Shown piece by piece: positions 8,688 to 16,862 of a stretch of 64,000 nt of DNA. The DNA is taken from positions 2,914,001-2,978,000 of the forward strand of contig OZ241915.1 in the NCBI GenBank assembly GCA_965203795.1, in the 5' to 3' direction. The translations under genes were made by a program, and so were the position numbers. Numbering within the stretch: position 1 is the first letter of the stretch; the number at the start of each line of letters is the position of its first letter. A model generated the notes under the pieces. That model did not search any database, was not told the origin of the DNA, and saw nothing but the letters and a program-made list of their open reading frames with translations. The stretch is from CBDBBY01 sp965203795 (lineage in GTDB: Bacteria > Pseudomonadota > Alphaproteobacteria > Rhodobacterales > Rhodobacteraceae).

Positions 8688-9481
8688 TCGCCCTTGTATT
8701 CGGGCTGCCTCTTCTCGCCGAACGCGGCGAGACCCTCCTCCCGGTCCTTCGAAAACATGAGAAGCGCCGAGAGATCGCCCCCCGCGTTCAAAGCCTCCTC
8801 GTAGCTCTGCCCGGCGGAGCGGCGTATCGCCTGCTTCAGGAACATCACCGGCAGCGGCCCGCTCCGGCCGATCTCTTCGGCGATCCCGACGGCCTTGCCG
8901 ACAGCCTCGCCTTCGTCCGTCACGTGGTTCAGGATTCCGAGCCTGTGCGCCTCATCGGCCCCTATTCGCCGGCCGGTGTAGGCGAGTTCCCGCGCAACGC
9001 GCTCCCCGACCGTCCGCGAGAGCGACCAAGCCCCTCCCAGTATGGGAAACAGCGAAAGCTTCGCTTCCGTCAGGCCCATTCGAGCCGATTTCGAGCCCAC
9101 CGCGAAGTCGCACGCGAGCGCGATCTCAAGCCCGCCGCCAAGCGCATAGCCTTCGATGGCGGCGATGACCGGCTTCGTGTAGTTGGATAGAAACCTCATG
9201 AACTCGTGCCAGACGGAGCGCGTGTAGCGGTAACGGTACTTTTCGAACGGCGGCATCCGGCTTGAGGCCGTGCCCTTGAGGTCGCCGCCAGCGCAGAACG
9301 CAGTCGCATCTCCTGTCAGAACGACTGCCGCGATTTCTGCGCCGCTCTCCCAAGACTCCATCGCTTGGCGGGTTTCCGACAGCATTCTGTCGGTCAGCGC
9401 GTTCCGCGCCTGCGGTCTGTTGAAGCGGATTATGCCTGCCCGGCCGTCCGTTTCGGCCAGTATCTGCTCGAACTCGGGCAT
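8684..9481 (-). CDS. Enoyl-CoA hydratase/isomerase family protein
   Basis: A crotonase-fold enzyme of about 265 residues acting on a CoA thioester. It shows the oxyanion-hole segment AFCAGGDLKG (around residue 65) and the second one, YALGGGLEIALACDFAVGS (around residue 110). ATG 9481 (MPEFEQIL) is chosen as start; a TTG at 9493 overlapping the upstream stop codon is the alternative and would add four residues. It is tightly coupled with the cysteine hydrolase upstream and the FAD oxidoreductase downstream. The exact reaction (hydration, isomerisation or hydrolysis) cannot be deduced. Confidence 0.88.
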   Translation of the reverse strand: MPEFEQILAETDGRAGIIRFNRPQARNALTDRMLSETRQAMESWESGAEIAAVVLTGDATAFCAGGDLKGTASSRMPPFEKYRYRYTRSVWHEFMRFLSNYTKPVIAAIEGYALGGGLEIALACDFAVGSKSARMGLTEAKLSLFPILGGAWSLSRTVGERVARELAYTGRRIGADEAHRLGILNHVTDEGEAVGKAVGIAEEIGRSGPLPVMFLKQAIRRSAGQSYEEALNAGGDLSALLMFSKDREEGLAAFGEKRQPEYKGE

Positions 9482-9489
9482 GGCCGCGT

Positions 9490-10161
9490 TCAACGGATCA
9501 TGCCGATCGCGTCGTCCGTCGTCCGCACATCGCCGAAGCTCTGATAGAAGGATGTAAGCCCGGCAAGATGGTCGTCGTCATAGCGGGCGGCGTTGGCGTC
9601 CTCCACCATGACCACCTTGTAGTCGAGCATCATCGCGTCGCGGGCCGTGCTCTCCGAGCACATGTTTGTCGCCGTGCCAGCCACTAGCAGGTTTTCGACG
9701 CCCATGCCCTGCAGCCGGTCGTGGAGGTCCGAGGACCCGGCGATGAACGGGCTGAACCTTTTCTTGTGCGCCATGACATCGCCCTCGCGGAAATCGAGGT
9801 CAGGGTACAGCTCGTGCCCTTCGTGGCCGGGGCTGAGCTGGGTCAGATGGTTGTTCCCCTTCGCGCCCGTGAAGAAATAATCGTGGTATAGGCTCCACTG
9901 GCTCGGCCCGCCTACCTTGTCGGCCAGCGTCATCACGACCCAGATCACGGGCACGCCCTTTTCCCGGCACGCCGCCGCGAGCCGGTTGATGTTCGGAACT
10001 ATCGATTTGGCGGTGTCGACCTCCGCCACATAGAAATTCTGCATGTCTATGACAAGAAACGCCGTCTTCGAGGCCTCGAACTCGTCGAACACCGCCAGCC
10101 GCCCTCGCTTGCCCATGATCCTCTGGATGACGTAGTCGGGGATTTTGACGGTGTGGGGCAT
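9490..10161 (-). CDS. Isochorismatase-like cysteine hydrolase
   Basis: A 223-residue hydrolase. The catalytic triad of the family is visible: Asp in FLVIDMQNFYV (residue 38 area), Lys in AHKKRFSPF, and Cys in VAGTATNMCSESTARDAMML. Members hydrolyse amides or vinyl ethers such as N-carbamoyl compounds, nicotinamide or isochorismate; the substrate here is not known. A GTGGG regulatory element (10205-10227) lies 44 bp upstream of the ATG, suggesting an internal promoter for this gene and the two downstream genes. Confidence 0.85.
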   Translation of the reverse strand: MPHTVKIPDYVIQRIMGKRGRLAVFDEFEASKTAFLVIDMQNFYVAEVDTAKSIVPNINRLAAACREKGVPVIWVVMTLADKVGGPSQWSLYHDYFFTGAKGNNHLTQLSPGHEGHELYPDLDFREGDVMAHKKRFSPFIAGSSDLHDRLQGMGVENLLVAGTATNMCSESTARDAMMLDYKVVMVEDANAARYDDDHLAGLTSFYQSFGDVRTTDDAIGMIR

Positions 10162-10204
10162 GCCTAGCCTCGCTGAAGCTGCGGCCGCATGACCGGCCGC
10201 TTTC

Positions 10205-10227
10205 TGCCCACAATTATCCCACTAGCG
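10205..10227 (-). promoter_or_regulatory. Tandem GTGGG element, copy A
   Basis: Read on the minus strand, it is CGCTAGTGGGATAATTG followed by TGGGCA: two GTGGG half-sites 11 bp apart, one helical turn. It lies 44 bp upstream of the cysteine hydrolase start. A TTGCAAT box precedes it at the same distance as in copy D. It is one of five copies in the region. Confidence 0.65.
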
Positions 10228-10262
10228 CGAAATTGCAATGCCCGGAGCGCGCGGCAGCGCGC

Positions 10263-10463
10263 TCAATCCCCGCCGTCCGAGTCCAAGTGCACCGGCTTGC
10301 CGCCGACCGCGTAGTTGCCGCCGTCCACTTCGTTGATGACGACGCGAACCTGGTGCGGCTTCGCGTCGATCGTGTCGACCATGACGGCGGTAAGCCCCTT
10401 GATAATCCTGTTCTTTGTTTCCGGACTTCTGCCCTTCAGAATCGTGACGTTGATGATCGCCAT
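10263..10463 (-). CDS. 4-oxalocrotonate tautomerase-like protein lacking Pro-1
   Basis: A 66-residue protein of the tautomerase superfamily: MAIINVTILKGRSPETKNRIIKGL...VRVVINEVDGGNYAVGG matches 4-oxalocrotonate tautomerase in length and pattern, including the arginines of GRS and VRVVI. The family uses the amino-terminal proline exposed after Met removal as general base. Here codon 2 is GCG (Ala), so classic tautomerase chemistry is not expected. It may be a non-catalytic subunit or use another mechanism. It sits between the SDR and cysteine hydrolase genes in the operon. Confidence 0.8.
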   Translation of the reverse strand: MAIINVTILKGRSPETKNRIIKGLTAVMVDTIDAKPHQVRVVINEVDGGNYAVGGKPVHLDSDGGD

Positions 10464-10475
10464 CCCGGATGCTCC

Positions 10476-11225
10476 CTACTGGACGATGCCGCCGCCGTCG
10501 ACGACCAGCGACTGGCCGGTTACGAACCCGCTGTGGTCGCTCAGGAAAAACGCCGCCGGCCCGACCAGATCTTCCGGATGCTGGTTGCGTCCCAGCGATC
10601 TCCCCTTTGCGATCCGGTCCGCCCGCTCCGCAATCCCATCGCGGGCCTGCACGCCTTCGCTCATGGTCAAGCCCGGAAGGATCGTGTTCACGCGGATGTT
10701 CATCGGTCCCAGCTCCCGGATGAGCGACCGGGTCATGGCGAGCACCGCGCCCTTCGACGCGTCGTAATGCAGCAGCCCCGGGTATCCGGCCAGCATGCGG
10801 TTGGTGCCGACCGTCACGATGGATCCGCCGCCGCACCGCGCCATGGCGGGCGCGGCGGCCTTGGCGCAGAGCCACGGCCCTTTGGCGTTCACGGCCATCA
10901 CTCGGTCCCAAAGGGCCTCGTCGATCTTGTCGAAGGACTCGAGCGGCAGCTCCGTGAACAGCGCCGCGTTGCACACGAGCCCGTCCAAGCCGCCGAATTC
11001 ATCCTCCGCAGCGCCCACCATCCGCTCGCAGTCCGATGCGACTGTGACATCCGCAACCACGCTAATCGCCCTTCCGCCCTGTTCGCGGATGCGCTCCGCC
11101 GCTCCGGCGGGATCCCGAACGTCCGAGAGCACTACGCGCGCGCCCATGTCCGCGAAACCGGAAGCCAGAACCGCGCCGATGCCCTGCGCGGCGCCGGTCA
11201 CGATCACCCTCTTGTGGCCAAGCAT
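10476..11225 (-). CDS. SDR family oxidoreductase
   Basis: A classical short-chain dehydrogenase of about 249 residues using NAD(P)H. Visible are the cofactor motif TGAAQGIG (around residue 12), NAAL (the NNAG position), the YDASK catalytic Tyr/Lys, and the C-terminal VTGQSLVVDGG. The usual catalytic Ser before the Tyr is in a VGTNRML context, so it is not in the standard ISS position. ATG 11225 is used; a TTG one codon earlier also exists. It follows the aldehyde dehydrogenase gene by 10 bp. The substrate is unknown. Confidence 0.88.
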   Translation of the reverse strand: MLGHKRVIVTGAAQGIGAVLASGFADMGARVVLSDVRDPAGAAERIREQGGRAISVVADVTVASDCERMVGAAEDEFGGLDGLVCNAALFTELPLESFDKIDEALWDRVMAVNAKGPWLCAKAAAPAMARCGGGSIVTVGTNRMLAGYPGLLHYDASKGAVLAMTRSLIRELGPMNIRVNTILPGLTMSEGVQARDGIAERADRIAKGRSLGRNQHPEDLVGPAAFFLSDHSGFVTGQSLVVDGGGIVQ

Positions 11226-11235
11226 CAACGTTGCC

Positions 11236-12675
11236 TCATCCGTGCCTGATCATGGTGGTCTTGGCCTCCGTGAAGTTCCGCCAGCTCCATTCCCCGCCTT
11301 CTCGTCCGACGCCCGATTGATTGAATCCACCGAACGGAGCGTTCTGCTCCCGCAGGAATGCGGAGTTCACCACAACCGTTCCCGCGCGGATGCGCTTCGC
11401 GACGCGCATCGCGCGCGACACGTCCCGGGTCCACAGGTATCCGGCCAGCCCGTACTCCGTGCCGTTGGCGAGTCGGACCGCATCGTCCTCGTCACGGAAC
11501 GCCATCAGCGCTGCGACCGGGCCGAACACCTCTTCTTTCCAGATTCGGCTGCCGGTCGACCGGGCCTTGACGGCGCCCGGCCGCACGAATTGCCCGATGC
11601 CCTCAATATCGCCGCCGCAGAGTATCTCGTCCCCGTCGGCCTCCGCCGACTCGTAGAACCCGATGACCCGGGCCTTGTGCGCAGGCGAGATCATCGGTCC
11701 CATCCGCACGCGCCGGTCGCAAGGGTCGCCCACCGGCATGCCTTCCGACTTCTCCCTGAAGCCTGCGAAAAACCGCTCGGCGACAGCGTCCTGGACAAGA
11801 ATGCGCGAACCGGCCAGGCATGCCTCGCCGTTCGCTCCGAACGCGGCAGCCACGGCCCCGTCCAGCGCGGCATCCAAATCCGCGTCCTCGAACACCAATG
11901 TGGCCGACTTGCCCCCGAGTTCAAGAATGCACGGCACGTGCCTGCGCGCAGCCGCCTCCGCTACGGCCCGGCCTCCGGCGTGCCCGCCCGTGAACGATAC
12001 CATGTCGACGCCGGACGAGTTCGCGAGCGCGGCGCCGGTCACCGCGCCTCGGCCGTTGACGCAGTTCAAGACGCCATCGGGAATGCCGGCGTTTTGGAGG
12101 ATTTCGACCAGCTTGCCCGCAGTGGCGGGCGTCTCCTCAGACGGCTTGAGCACCACGGAGTTCCCCGCCGCCAAGGCAGGCGCAAGTTTCAGGGCCGCCA
12201 AGCTGACCGGCGCGTTCCACGGCGTGAACAGCGCGCACACTCCCACCGGCTCCCGGTCCACGATCGCGGTCGCTCCGGATAGCTGTCGATAGCTCTCCCC
12301 CGATTCGAAGGTCAGGAATTCCCGGTAGTAGTCGAACCATGAGGCCGCCGACCGTATCTGCCTCTCCACATCGGCTCGCACCAGCCCGGATTCCTTGATC
12401 TGGATTGCCGCCAGCTCGTCGGCGCTGCCGCGCAATCCGTCCGCCGCCCGGCGCAGGAACTCCCGCCTTTCGCCGCGCCCAGCTTCGGACCAAACGCCCT
12501 TGTCGAAACTGTCCCTCGCAGCGGCGACGGCGAGCTCCACCTGCGCTTCCGTCGCCTCCGCGAACTCGGAGACGGGATCTCCGTTCGCCGGATTGGCCTT
12601 TGCGATCCTCGGCCCGTCTCCCGGCAGCGGCGTACCGGCGACGAGGTGCGGCACGCTGCCGGAATTCGACCCCAT
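11236..12675 (-). CDS. Aldehyde dehydrogenase family protein
   Basis: A 479-residue NAD(P)-dependent aldehyde dehydrogenase. Landmarks: TPWNAPVSLAALKLAPALAAGNSVVLKPSE (cofactor site, around 150-180), LELGGKS with the general base Glu, the catalytic Cys in NGEACLAGSR, and EVFGPV near the C-terminus. The pattern is closest to the HpaE/semialdehyde dehydrogenase group often found in aromatic catabolism, but specificity cannot be read. Its ATG overlaps the stop codon of the acyl-CoA synthetase gene by one base, so the two are translationally coupled. An aldehyde to acid to acyl-CoA sequence is a reasonable inference. Confidence 0.9.
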   Translation of the reverse strand: MGSNSGSVPHLVAGTPLPGDGPRIAKANPANGDPVSEFAEATEAQVELAVAAARDSFDKGVWSEAGRGERREFLRRAADGLRGSADELAAIQIKESGLVRADVERQIRSAASWFDYYREFLTFESGESYRQLSGATAIVDREPVGVCALFTPWNAPVSLAALKLAPALAAGNSVVLKPSEETPATAGKLVEILQNAGIPDGVLNCVNGRGAVTGAALANSSGVDMVSFTGGHAGGRAVAEAAARRHVPCILELGGKSATLVFEDADLDAALDGAVAAAFGANGEACLAGSRILVQDAVAERFFAGFREKSEGMPVGDPCDRRVRMGPMISPAHKARVIGFYESAEADGDEILCGGDIEGIGQFVRPGAVKARSTGSRIWKEEVFGPVAALMAFRDEDDAVRLANGTEYGLAGYLWTRDVSRAMRVAKRIRAGTVVVNSAFLREQNAPFGGFNQSGVGREGGEWSWRNFTEAKTTMIRHG

Positions 12676-14738
12676 CAGCCCGCCACTATCAGGTCGGCAC
12701 CCACGACGCCGTCGAGCGTGACGAACGCGGGATTTATTTCGAACGACGGCAGCGTTGCGGCCGTGTTCGAAAGCGCTACCAGCGCCCGAACCAGCGACTG
12801 CCTGTCCGCGGGCGCGGCACCCCGCCAGCCGGAAAGCATCCTTCCGGCTTTCACTCTGCCGATCATCGCTTCCGCCTCGTCGTCGCCGAACGGGGCTTTG
12901 GCGTAGGTCATGTCATTGAACAGCTCGGACATCGTCCCGCCTGTGCCGAGCACGACCAGTGGTCCGAAGCAGGGGTCGCGCCTGACGCCTATGAGGAATT
13001 CCACGCCCTCAAGCTGCGGCTGCGCAATGATTCCAAGACCCGGCTGTTCTGGACCGATCCGTGCAGCGACACCTACAAGGTGGGCAATCGCCCCTCGTAC
13101 CGCATCCGCGTCGGTCAAACCCGCCCTGACTCCGTCGACCTCGGTCTTGTGAGCCAATTCCGTGCCGTTGAGTTTGAGCGCGATCGCTCCGTGCTCCGAC
13201 AACGCGGTCAAAGCGTCATCCGGCGAGCGGACGGAACGCTCTTCCGCCATGGGGAGGCCGATGCCGGGCAGGCATTCCTGGAGATCCGCGAGCGGTTCCG
13301 CAGGCGCGGACGGAACGCGCGCAGGCTTGTCGTGCGCTTTCCCGGCATTGACAAGCTTGGCCACGGCCTCGGTCGCTGCGATCGGGTCTTCAAACACGGC
13401 TACGCCTGAGGCAACGAGCTGCTTGCGGTCTTCCGGCAGCATGTTGGCGGCGATCGCGATCAGCTGATCGGGGTGGCCCGAGCGGAGACCGAGAAGCTGC
13501 GGCATGATCCCGCGGCGCGTCCGGGGAACCATAGGGACATGGCTGATGTAGCCGATCATTGTGGGCTCGCCCCTCTCGAGTCCCCATTTCAGATGCCCGC
13601 CCGTTATCGACATGTCGCTCATCGAGGGCGCGGAGATGTCGATGGGGTTCCGGTCGTTCACGAACGGGTTGGCCTTCTTGAGACCGTCCAGAGCGTCCGC
13701 CGGAAACTCAGGCAACTCAAGGCCGTGCTTCGACGCCGCGTCCGAGATCATGACCGCGCCGCCGCCGGACACCGAAATCGCCGCGACCCTACCGGAAGCG
13801 GGGATCACGCCGGCATCGCATGCCGAAACCAGATCGATCAACTCCGTTATGCTGTCCGCCCTGATCACCCCGAACTGCGCGAAGACATCGCCGACAAGCC
13901 GATCCTCTGCATACATGGAAGCCGTGTGCCCGCGGGCCGCTTTTCCGCCTAGCGGCGTCGTTCCGACCTTGAGCGCGACCACCGGCTTGCGCGCCTGGCG
14001 GGCGATCTCAAGCGCCTGCGCTAGCTTCAGCCCCCGGCCGGCGTCCTCAAGATAAACCGCTATCGTCCGCGTGGCGGGATCGCCCGCGAAATACGCAATC
14101 GCGTCCGCCACATCGATGTCGGCCTGGTTGCCGGTGGAAATCCAGTTGGCAAGGCCCAGCCCCCGATCCCGCAGCTGGGCGAACATCTGGATCCCGACCG
14201 CGCCCGACTGGCTTGCCACCGACACCGTTCCGGGCTCCGGCCAGCCGTCGCCGCCGTGGTGTTCAGGCGCGGAAGTGAAACTCGCGACGAATCCGGTCGC
14301 GAGCGAGATCACGCCCATGCAGTTCGGGCCGATCATCCGCATGCCGCAGCGCCGGACGATCCCCAGCAGATCGTCCTGCCGTACCTTCCCTTTCTCGCCT
14401 GCCTCCGCGAACTGGGCACCGTACACGATTGCGATCCGGGCGCCTTTCTCGCCTGCGGCCTCAAGGCTTTCGCGCACGAGCGGAGCGGGAACCGCGATGA
14501 CGGCGATGTCCGGCGCTTCGGGAAGCTCCGAGACGTGGCGGTAAGCCTTCATGCCTTGGACGACGTCGCTCCTGGCGTTGACGGGGTAGAGGCGGCCTTC
14601 GAACCCCCGTTCAAGGCAGAATTTGAGAGCGCGGCCGCCGAACTTGCGCGAATCCGCGGATGCCCCGATGATTGCCGCGCTCTCCGGCGCAAAGCACAGC
14701 TTCAGCTTGGCGTACTCCTGCGGGTCCAGCTGGAGCAT
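12675..14738 (-). CDS. Acetate--CoA ligase (ADP-forming)-type acyl-CoA synthetase
   Basis: A 687-residue single-chain NDP-forming acyl-CoA synthetase. The CoA-binding domain starts at SAAIIGASADSRKFGG, the succinyl-CoA ligase-like part has IGPNCMGV and the phosphorylated His in ARGHTASM, and the C-terminal ATP-grasp domain contains AIALKLNGTELAHKTEVDGV. Length and domain order are normal. Such enzymes activate aromatic or other organic acids in catabolic operons (known for pimeloyl-, feruloyl- and similar CoA ligases). Here it lies between the HTH protein gene and the aldehyde dehydrogenase. Confidence 0.9.
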   Translation of the reverse strand: MLQLDPQEYAKLKLCFAPESAAIIGASADSRKFGGRALKFCLERGFEGRLYPVNARSDVVQGMKAYRHVSELPEAPDIAVIAVPAPLVRESLEAAGEKGARIAIVYGAQFAEAGEKGKVRQDDLLGIVRRCGMRMIGPNCMGVISLATGFVASFTSAPEHHGGDGWPEPGTVSVASQSGAVGIQMFAQLRDRGLGLANWISTGNQADIDVADAIAYFAGDPATRTIAVYLEDAGRGLKLAQALEIARQARKPVVALKVGTTPLGGKAARGHTASMYAEDRLVGDVFAQFGVIRADSITELIDLVSACDAGVIPASGRVAAISVSGGGAVMISDAASKHGLELPEFPADALDGLKKANPFVNDRNPIDISAPSMSDMSITGGHLKWGLERGEPTMIGYISHVPMVPRTRRGIMPQLLGLRSGHPDQLIAIAANMLPEDRKQLVASGVAVFEDPIAATEAVAKLVNAGKAHDKPARVPSAPAEPLADLQECLPGIGLPMAEERSVRSPDDALTALSEHGAIALKLNGTELAHKTEVDGVRAGLTDADAVRGAIAHLVGVAARIGPEQPGLGIIAQPQLEGVEFLIGVRRDPCFGPLVVLGTGGTMSELFNDMTYAKAPFGDDEAEAMIGRVKAGRMLSGWRGAAPADRQSLVRALVALSNTAATLPSFEINPAFVTLDGVVGADLIVAG

Positions 14739-14744
14739 CGAAGG

Positions 14745-16169
14745 TCAGCCTTGCCGCTTCCGGGTCGCGCTGAACATCTCGTTCACGAACCAGAGCCCGC
14801 CGTTGCGCACCAGCACATCCCTCGTGACCTCCAGATGGCGGGACCCCTCGTCCAATGCGGACTGGATCAGCTCCTCCTTGACCTGGGCGTAATAGACCGC
14901 GTTGTTCCAAGCGCTCGAAAGCGACGAGGCGCCGATTTCGCGGCCTTCGAAAATCGGAAGCGTGTGCATGTCGAACCGGTAGAGCGACCGGGCGTCCGTC
15001 AAGCCGCCGAAACTGATCCCGGCGCGTTCGGCGCCGAGCGCGCGGCCGAATTCCCGGATGATGTCGTGCCTGGACACGACCGGCATGGGAATCCCCGGCC
15101 ACATCGTGCCCACGATCTCGTGCGCCGGATCCTGCCCGCAAGACTGGACGACGGCCATCCGGCCGCCGATGGCCAGCCGCTCTGCCAGAGGCTTCAGAAC
15201 GAAGTCGGTCCGGAACTTCATCGTGTGGCAGTGGAGATACGGCCGGTTCAGCACGCCGTAGTCGTACTGCATCTCCTGCCCGCCTTTCCTAGGCAGGATT
15301 GATTCAGTTGCGTTCGAGCTGTCCCGTCGGTAGATCGCAACGACGCTGGGGCATTCGTATACCGGTTGCGCGTACTCGCCCTGCTTGACCAGCCATTCCT
15401 TCGCCAGCTCTCCGTACTGCTCGGCGACCTGGATCTGGAAATCGTAGCTGCGCGAGCCTTCGAGGGCGATTTCCCGCCAGACGATGTCCTTGGGATTGTC
15501 CGGCGCTTGCTTCTCCAAATTGACGGCTTCGCGCAGGTACATGTTGGTCATGACGAGCACGAGCTTCGGATGCTCGGCTAGCCTGTCCACCATCCTGCCC
15601 ATCGTGTTGCGGAGATCCTCAAGGCTGCGTCCCTTGACGACCGCCAGAACGGGCTCATCGGGAAAATGGGCGTGGACCGCGCGAAGCATGCGCGTCAGGG
15701 CGACGCCGTTGTCCATGGGCGCGTAGAAAATGCGGATCCCGCCGCCGTCGGGCCGGAGGGCCGCTAGGTCCCCCGAAAGCCTGTCCGCCAGCGCCCAGCT
15801 TTCGTTCGTCGTGTTCGCGAACACATGGAAGCGCTGCCGCTGCTCGTGGAATGCGAAGCTGCCCGGCGTGCGGACGGAGGTCTCCTCGCTGATGAGCTCG
15901 GCCTTCTTCTCGGCGCTTGAGACTTCCTTCTTGCGCCTGGGCCGGCCGCGGAGGACGAAATCGCCCCGTTCCGCGCGCTTCATGAAGTCGTAGGCGCGGT
16001 CCGCGGTATCCCGCTCGATTCTGCTTCCCTTGGCGATTCTGGAAACGAACTTGCCGTCGTTCACCGCGAGTCGGCCGAACGTCGTCTCCGCGATGCCGTG
16101 GTTACCGCAGAATGTCCTGATGGAGTCGAAGAGTTCGGCTTCAACGCCCGATGCCTGCGTATCGGTCAA
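14745..16169 (-). CDS. Unassigned protein: HTH-like N-terminus fused to a Rossmann-like domain; candidate regulator
   Basis: A 474-residue protein not assigned to a named family. Residues 1-65 (SIRTFCGNHGIAETTFGRL...FVSRIAKGSRI...TADRAYDFM) look like a small helix-turn-helix domain. A basic linker (RGRPRRKKE, residues 74-82) resembles an AT-hook-like patch. Residues 105-474 are an alpha/beta domain with segments such as IRIFYAPMDNGVALTRMLRAVH, LVLVMTNMY and GGRMAVVQSCGQDP, which suggests a Rossmann or methyltransferase-like fold without a clear SAM motif. A GTGGG element lies just upstream, and it starts 6 bp before the acyl-CoA synthetase gene in reading order. It could be the regulator of the cluster; this is inference. 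Confidence 0.5.
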   Translation of the reverse strand: MTDTQASGVEAELFDSIRTFCGNHGIAETTFGRLAVNDGKFVSRIAKGSRIERDTADRAYDFMKRAERGDFVLRGRPRRKKEVSSAEKKAELISEETSVRTPGSFAFHEQRQRFHVFANTTNESWALADRLSGDLAALRPDGGGIRIFYAPMDNGVALTRMLRAVHAHFPDEPVLAVVKGRSLEDLRNTMGRMVDRLAEHPKLVLVMTNMYLREAVNLEKQAPDNPKDIVWREIALEGSRSYDFQIQVAEQYGELAKEWLVKQGEYAQPVYECPSVVAIYRRDSSNATESILPRKGGQEMQYDYGVLNRPYLHCHTMKFRTDFVLKPLAERLAIGGRMAVVQSCGQDPAHEIVGTMWPGIPMPVVSRHDIIREFGRALGAERAGISFGGLTDARSLYRFDMHTLPIFEGREIGASSLSSAWNNAVYYAQVKEELIQSALDEGSRHLEVTRDVLVRNGGLWFVNEMFSATRKRQG

Positions 16170-16188
16170 TTGCAGGTTCCCGATCCGT

Positions 16189-16211
16189 ATCCCACGAACT
16201 GCCCACTAGCG
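16189..16211 (-). promoter_or_regulatory. Tandem GTGGG element, copy B
   Basis: On the minus strand: CGCTAGTGGGCAGTTC followed by GTGGGATA, two GTGGG half-sites 11 bp apart, 20-42 bp upstream of the HTH protein start at 16169. The position suggests autoregulation if that protein is the regulator. Confidence 0.6.
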
Positions 16212-16251
16212 TTACCTTTCCGCGCAGGCGCGGTCAACGGAAGCACGGGGG

Positions 16252-16728
16252 TCAGTCCCGGATCAGGAAGATTCCTTCGACCTCGACCGGCTGGCAGTCG
16301 ACAAGGCCATCAACTCCAACGGCCGAACGGGCGTGGCAGCCAACCTCCGGACCGAACACATCGTAGAACAGATCGCTCGCGCCGTTGAGGACCCGGTTCT
16401 GGCGTTCGAACTTGGGATGCGCATTGATCATGCCGAGGATCTTCACGACCCGCTCCACCCGGTCGAGATCGCCCACCGCCTGCTTCACCGTCGCAAGCAT
16501 CTTGATTGCGACAGCCCGTGCGGTCGCGATGGCCTCCGCCTCGGTGATATCGACGTCCACCTTGCCCCGCCGCTGGACGGATTCGTCTTCAAGAAGCGCG
16601 GCGCCATGTCCGGACAGATAAAGCATCCGCCCGGCCAATACCGAGCTGGTTCGGTTTTTGCTCGGCATCACAAGCGGCGCGGGCAGAACGATTCCCAGTT
16701 CAACGAGCCGCGATTCGACTGCCGCCAT
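16252..16728 (-). CDS. RidA family protein
   Basis: A 158-residue member of the RidA/YjgF/UK114 superfamily, which hydrolyses reactive enamines/imines or, in catabolic clusters, related small intermediates. The core VLAGRMLYLSGHGA, KMLATVKQAVGDLDRVERVVKILGMIN and HARSAVGVDGLVDCQPVEVEGIF fits the larger RidA subfamily. ATG 16728 is chosen because AAAGGAGG stands 9 bp before it; an in-frame ATG at 16809 would add 27 unlike residues. The usual substrate-binding Arg of canonical RidA is replaced in HARSAVGV by a shifted context, so its activity may differ. It is the first gene of the minus-strand operon. Confidence 0.85.
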   Translation of the reverse strand: MAAVESRLVELGIVLPAPLVMPSKNRTSSVLAGRMLYLSGHGAALLEDESVQRRGKVDVDITEAEAIATARAVAIKMLATVKQAVGDLDRVERVVKILGMINAHPKFERQNRVLNGASDLFYDVFGPEVGCHARSAVGVDGLVDCQPVEVEGIFLIRD

Positions 16729-16791
16729 GCTTTCGTGGCCTCCTTTGAACATGCCGTCGGCAGCCGAAGTGCCGGAAAACGCTTGCGTTCC

Positions 16792-16814
16792 TGCCCATTT
16801 TCTGCCCACTAGCG
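16792..16814 (-). promoter_or_regulatory. Tandem GTGGG element, copy C, in the divergent ridA/demethylase gap
   Basis: On the minus strand: CGCTAGTGGGCAGAAAA followed by TGGGCA, with the second half-site degenerate (ATGGG). It is 64 bp upstream of ridA and 49 bp upstream of the divergent demethylase gene at 16863, so it could serve both. Its orientation matches ridA. Confidence 0.55.
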
Positions 16815-16862
16815 GACCTATGCCGCGAACGGCGGCCGAGCGAGGAAACGGAGAACGCTAAA

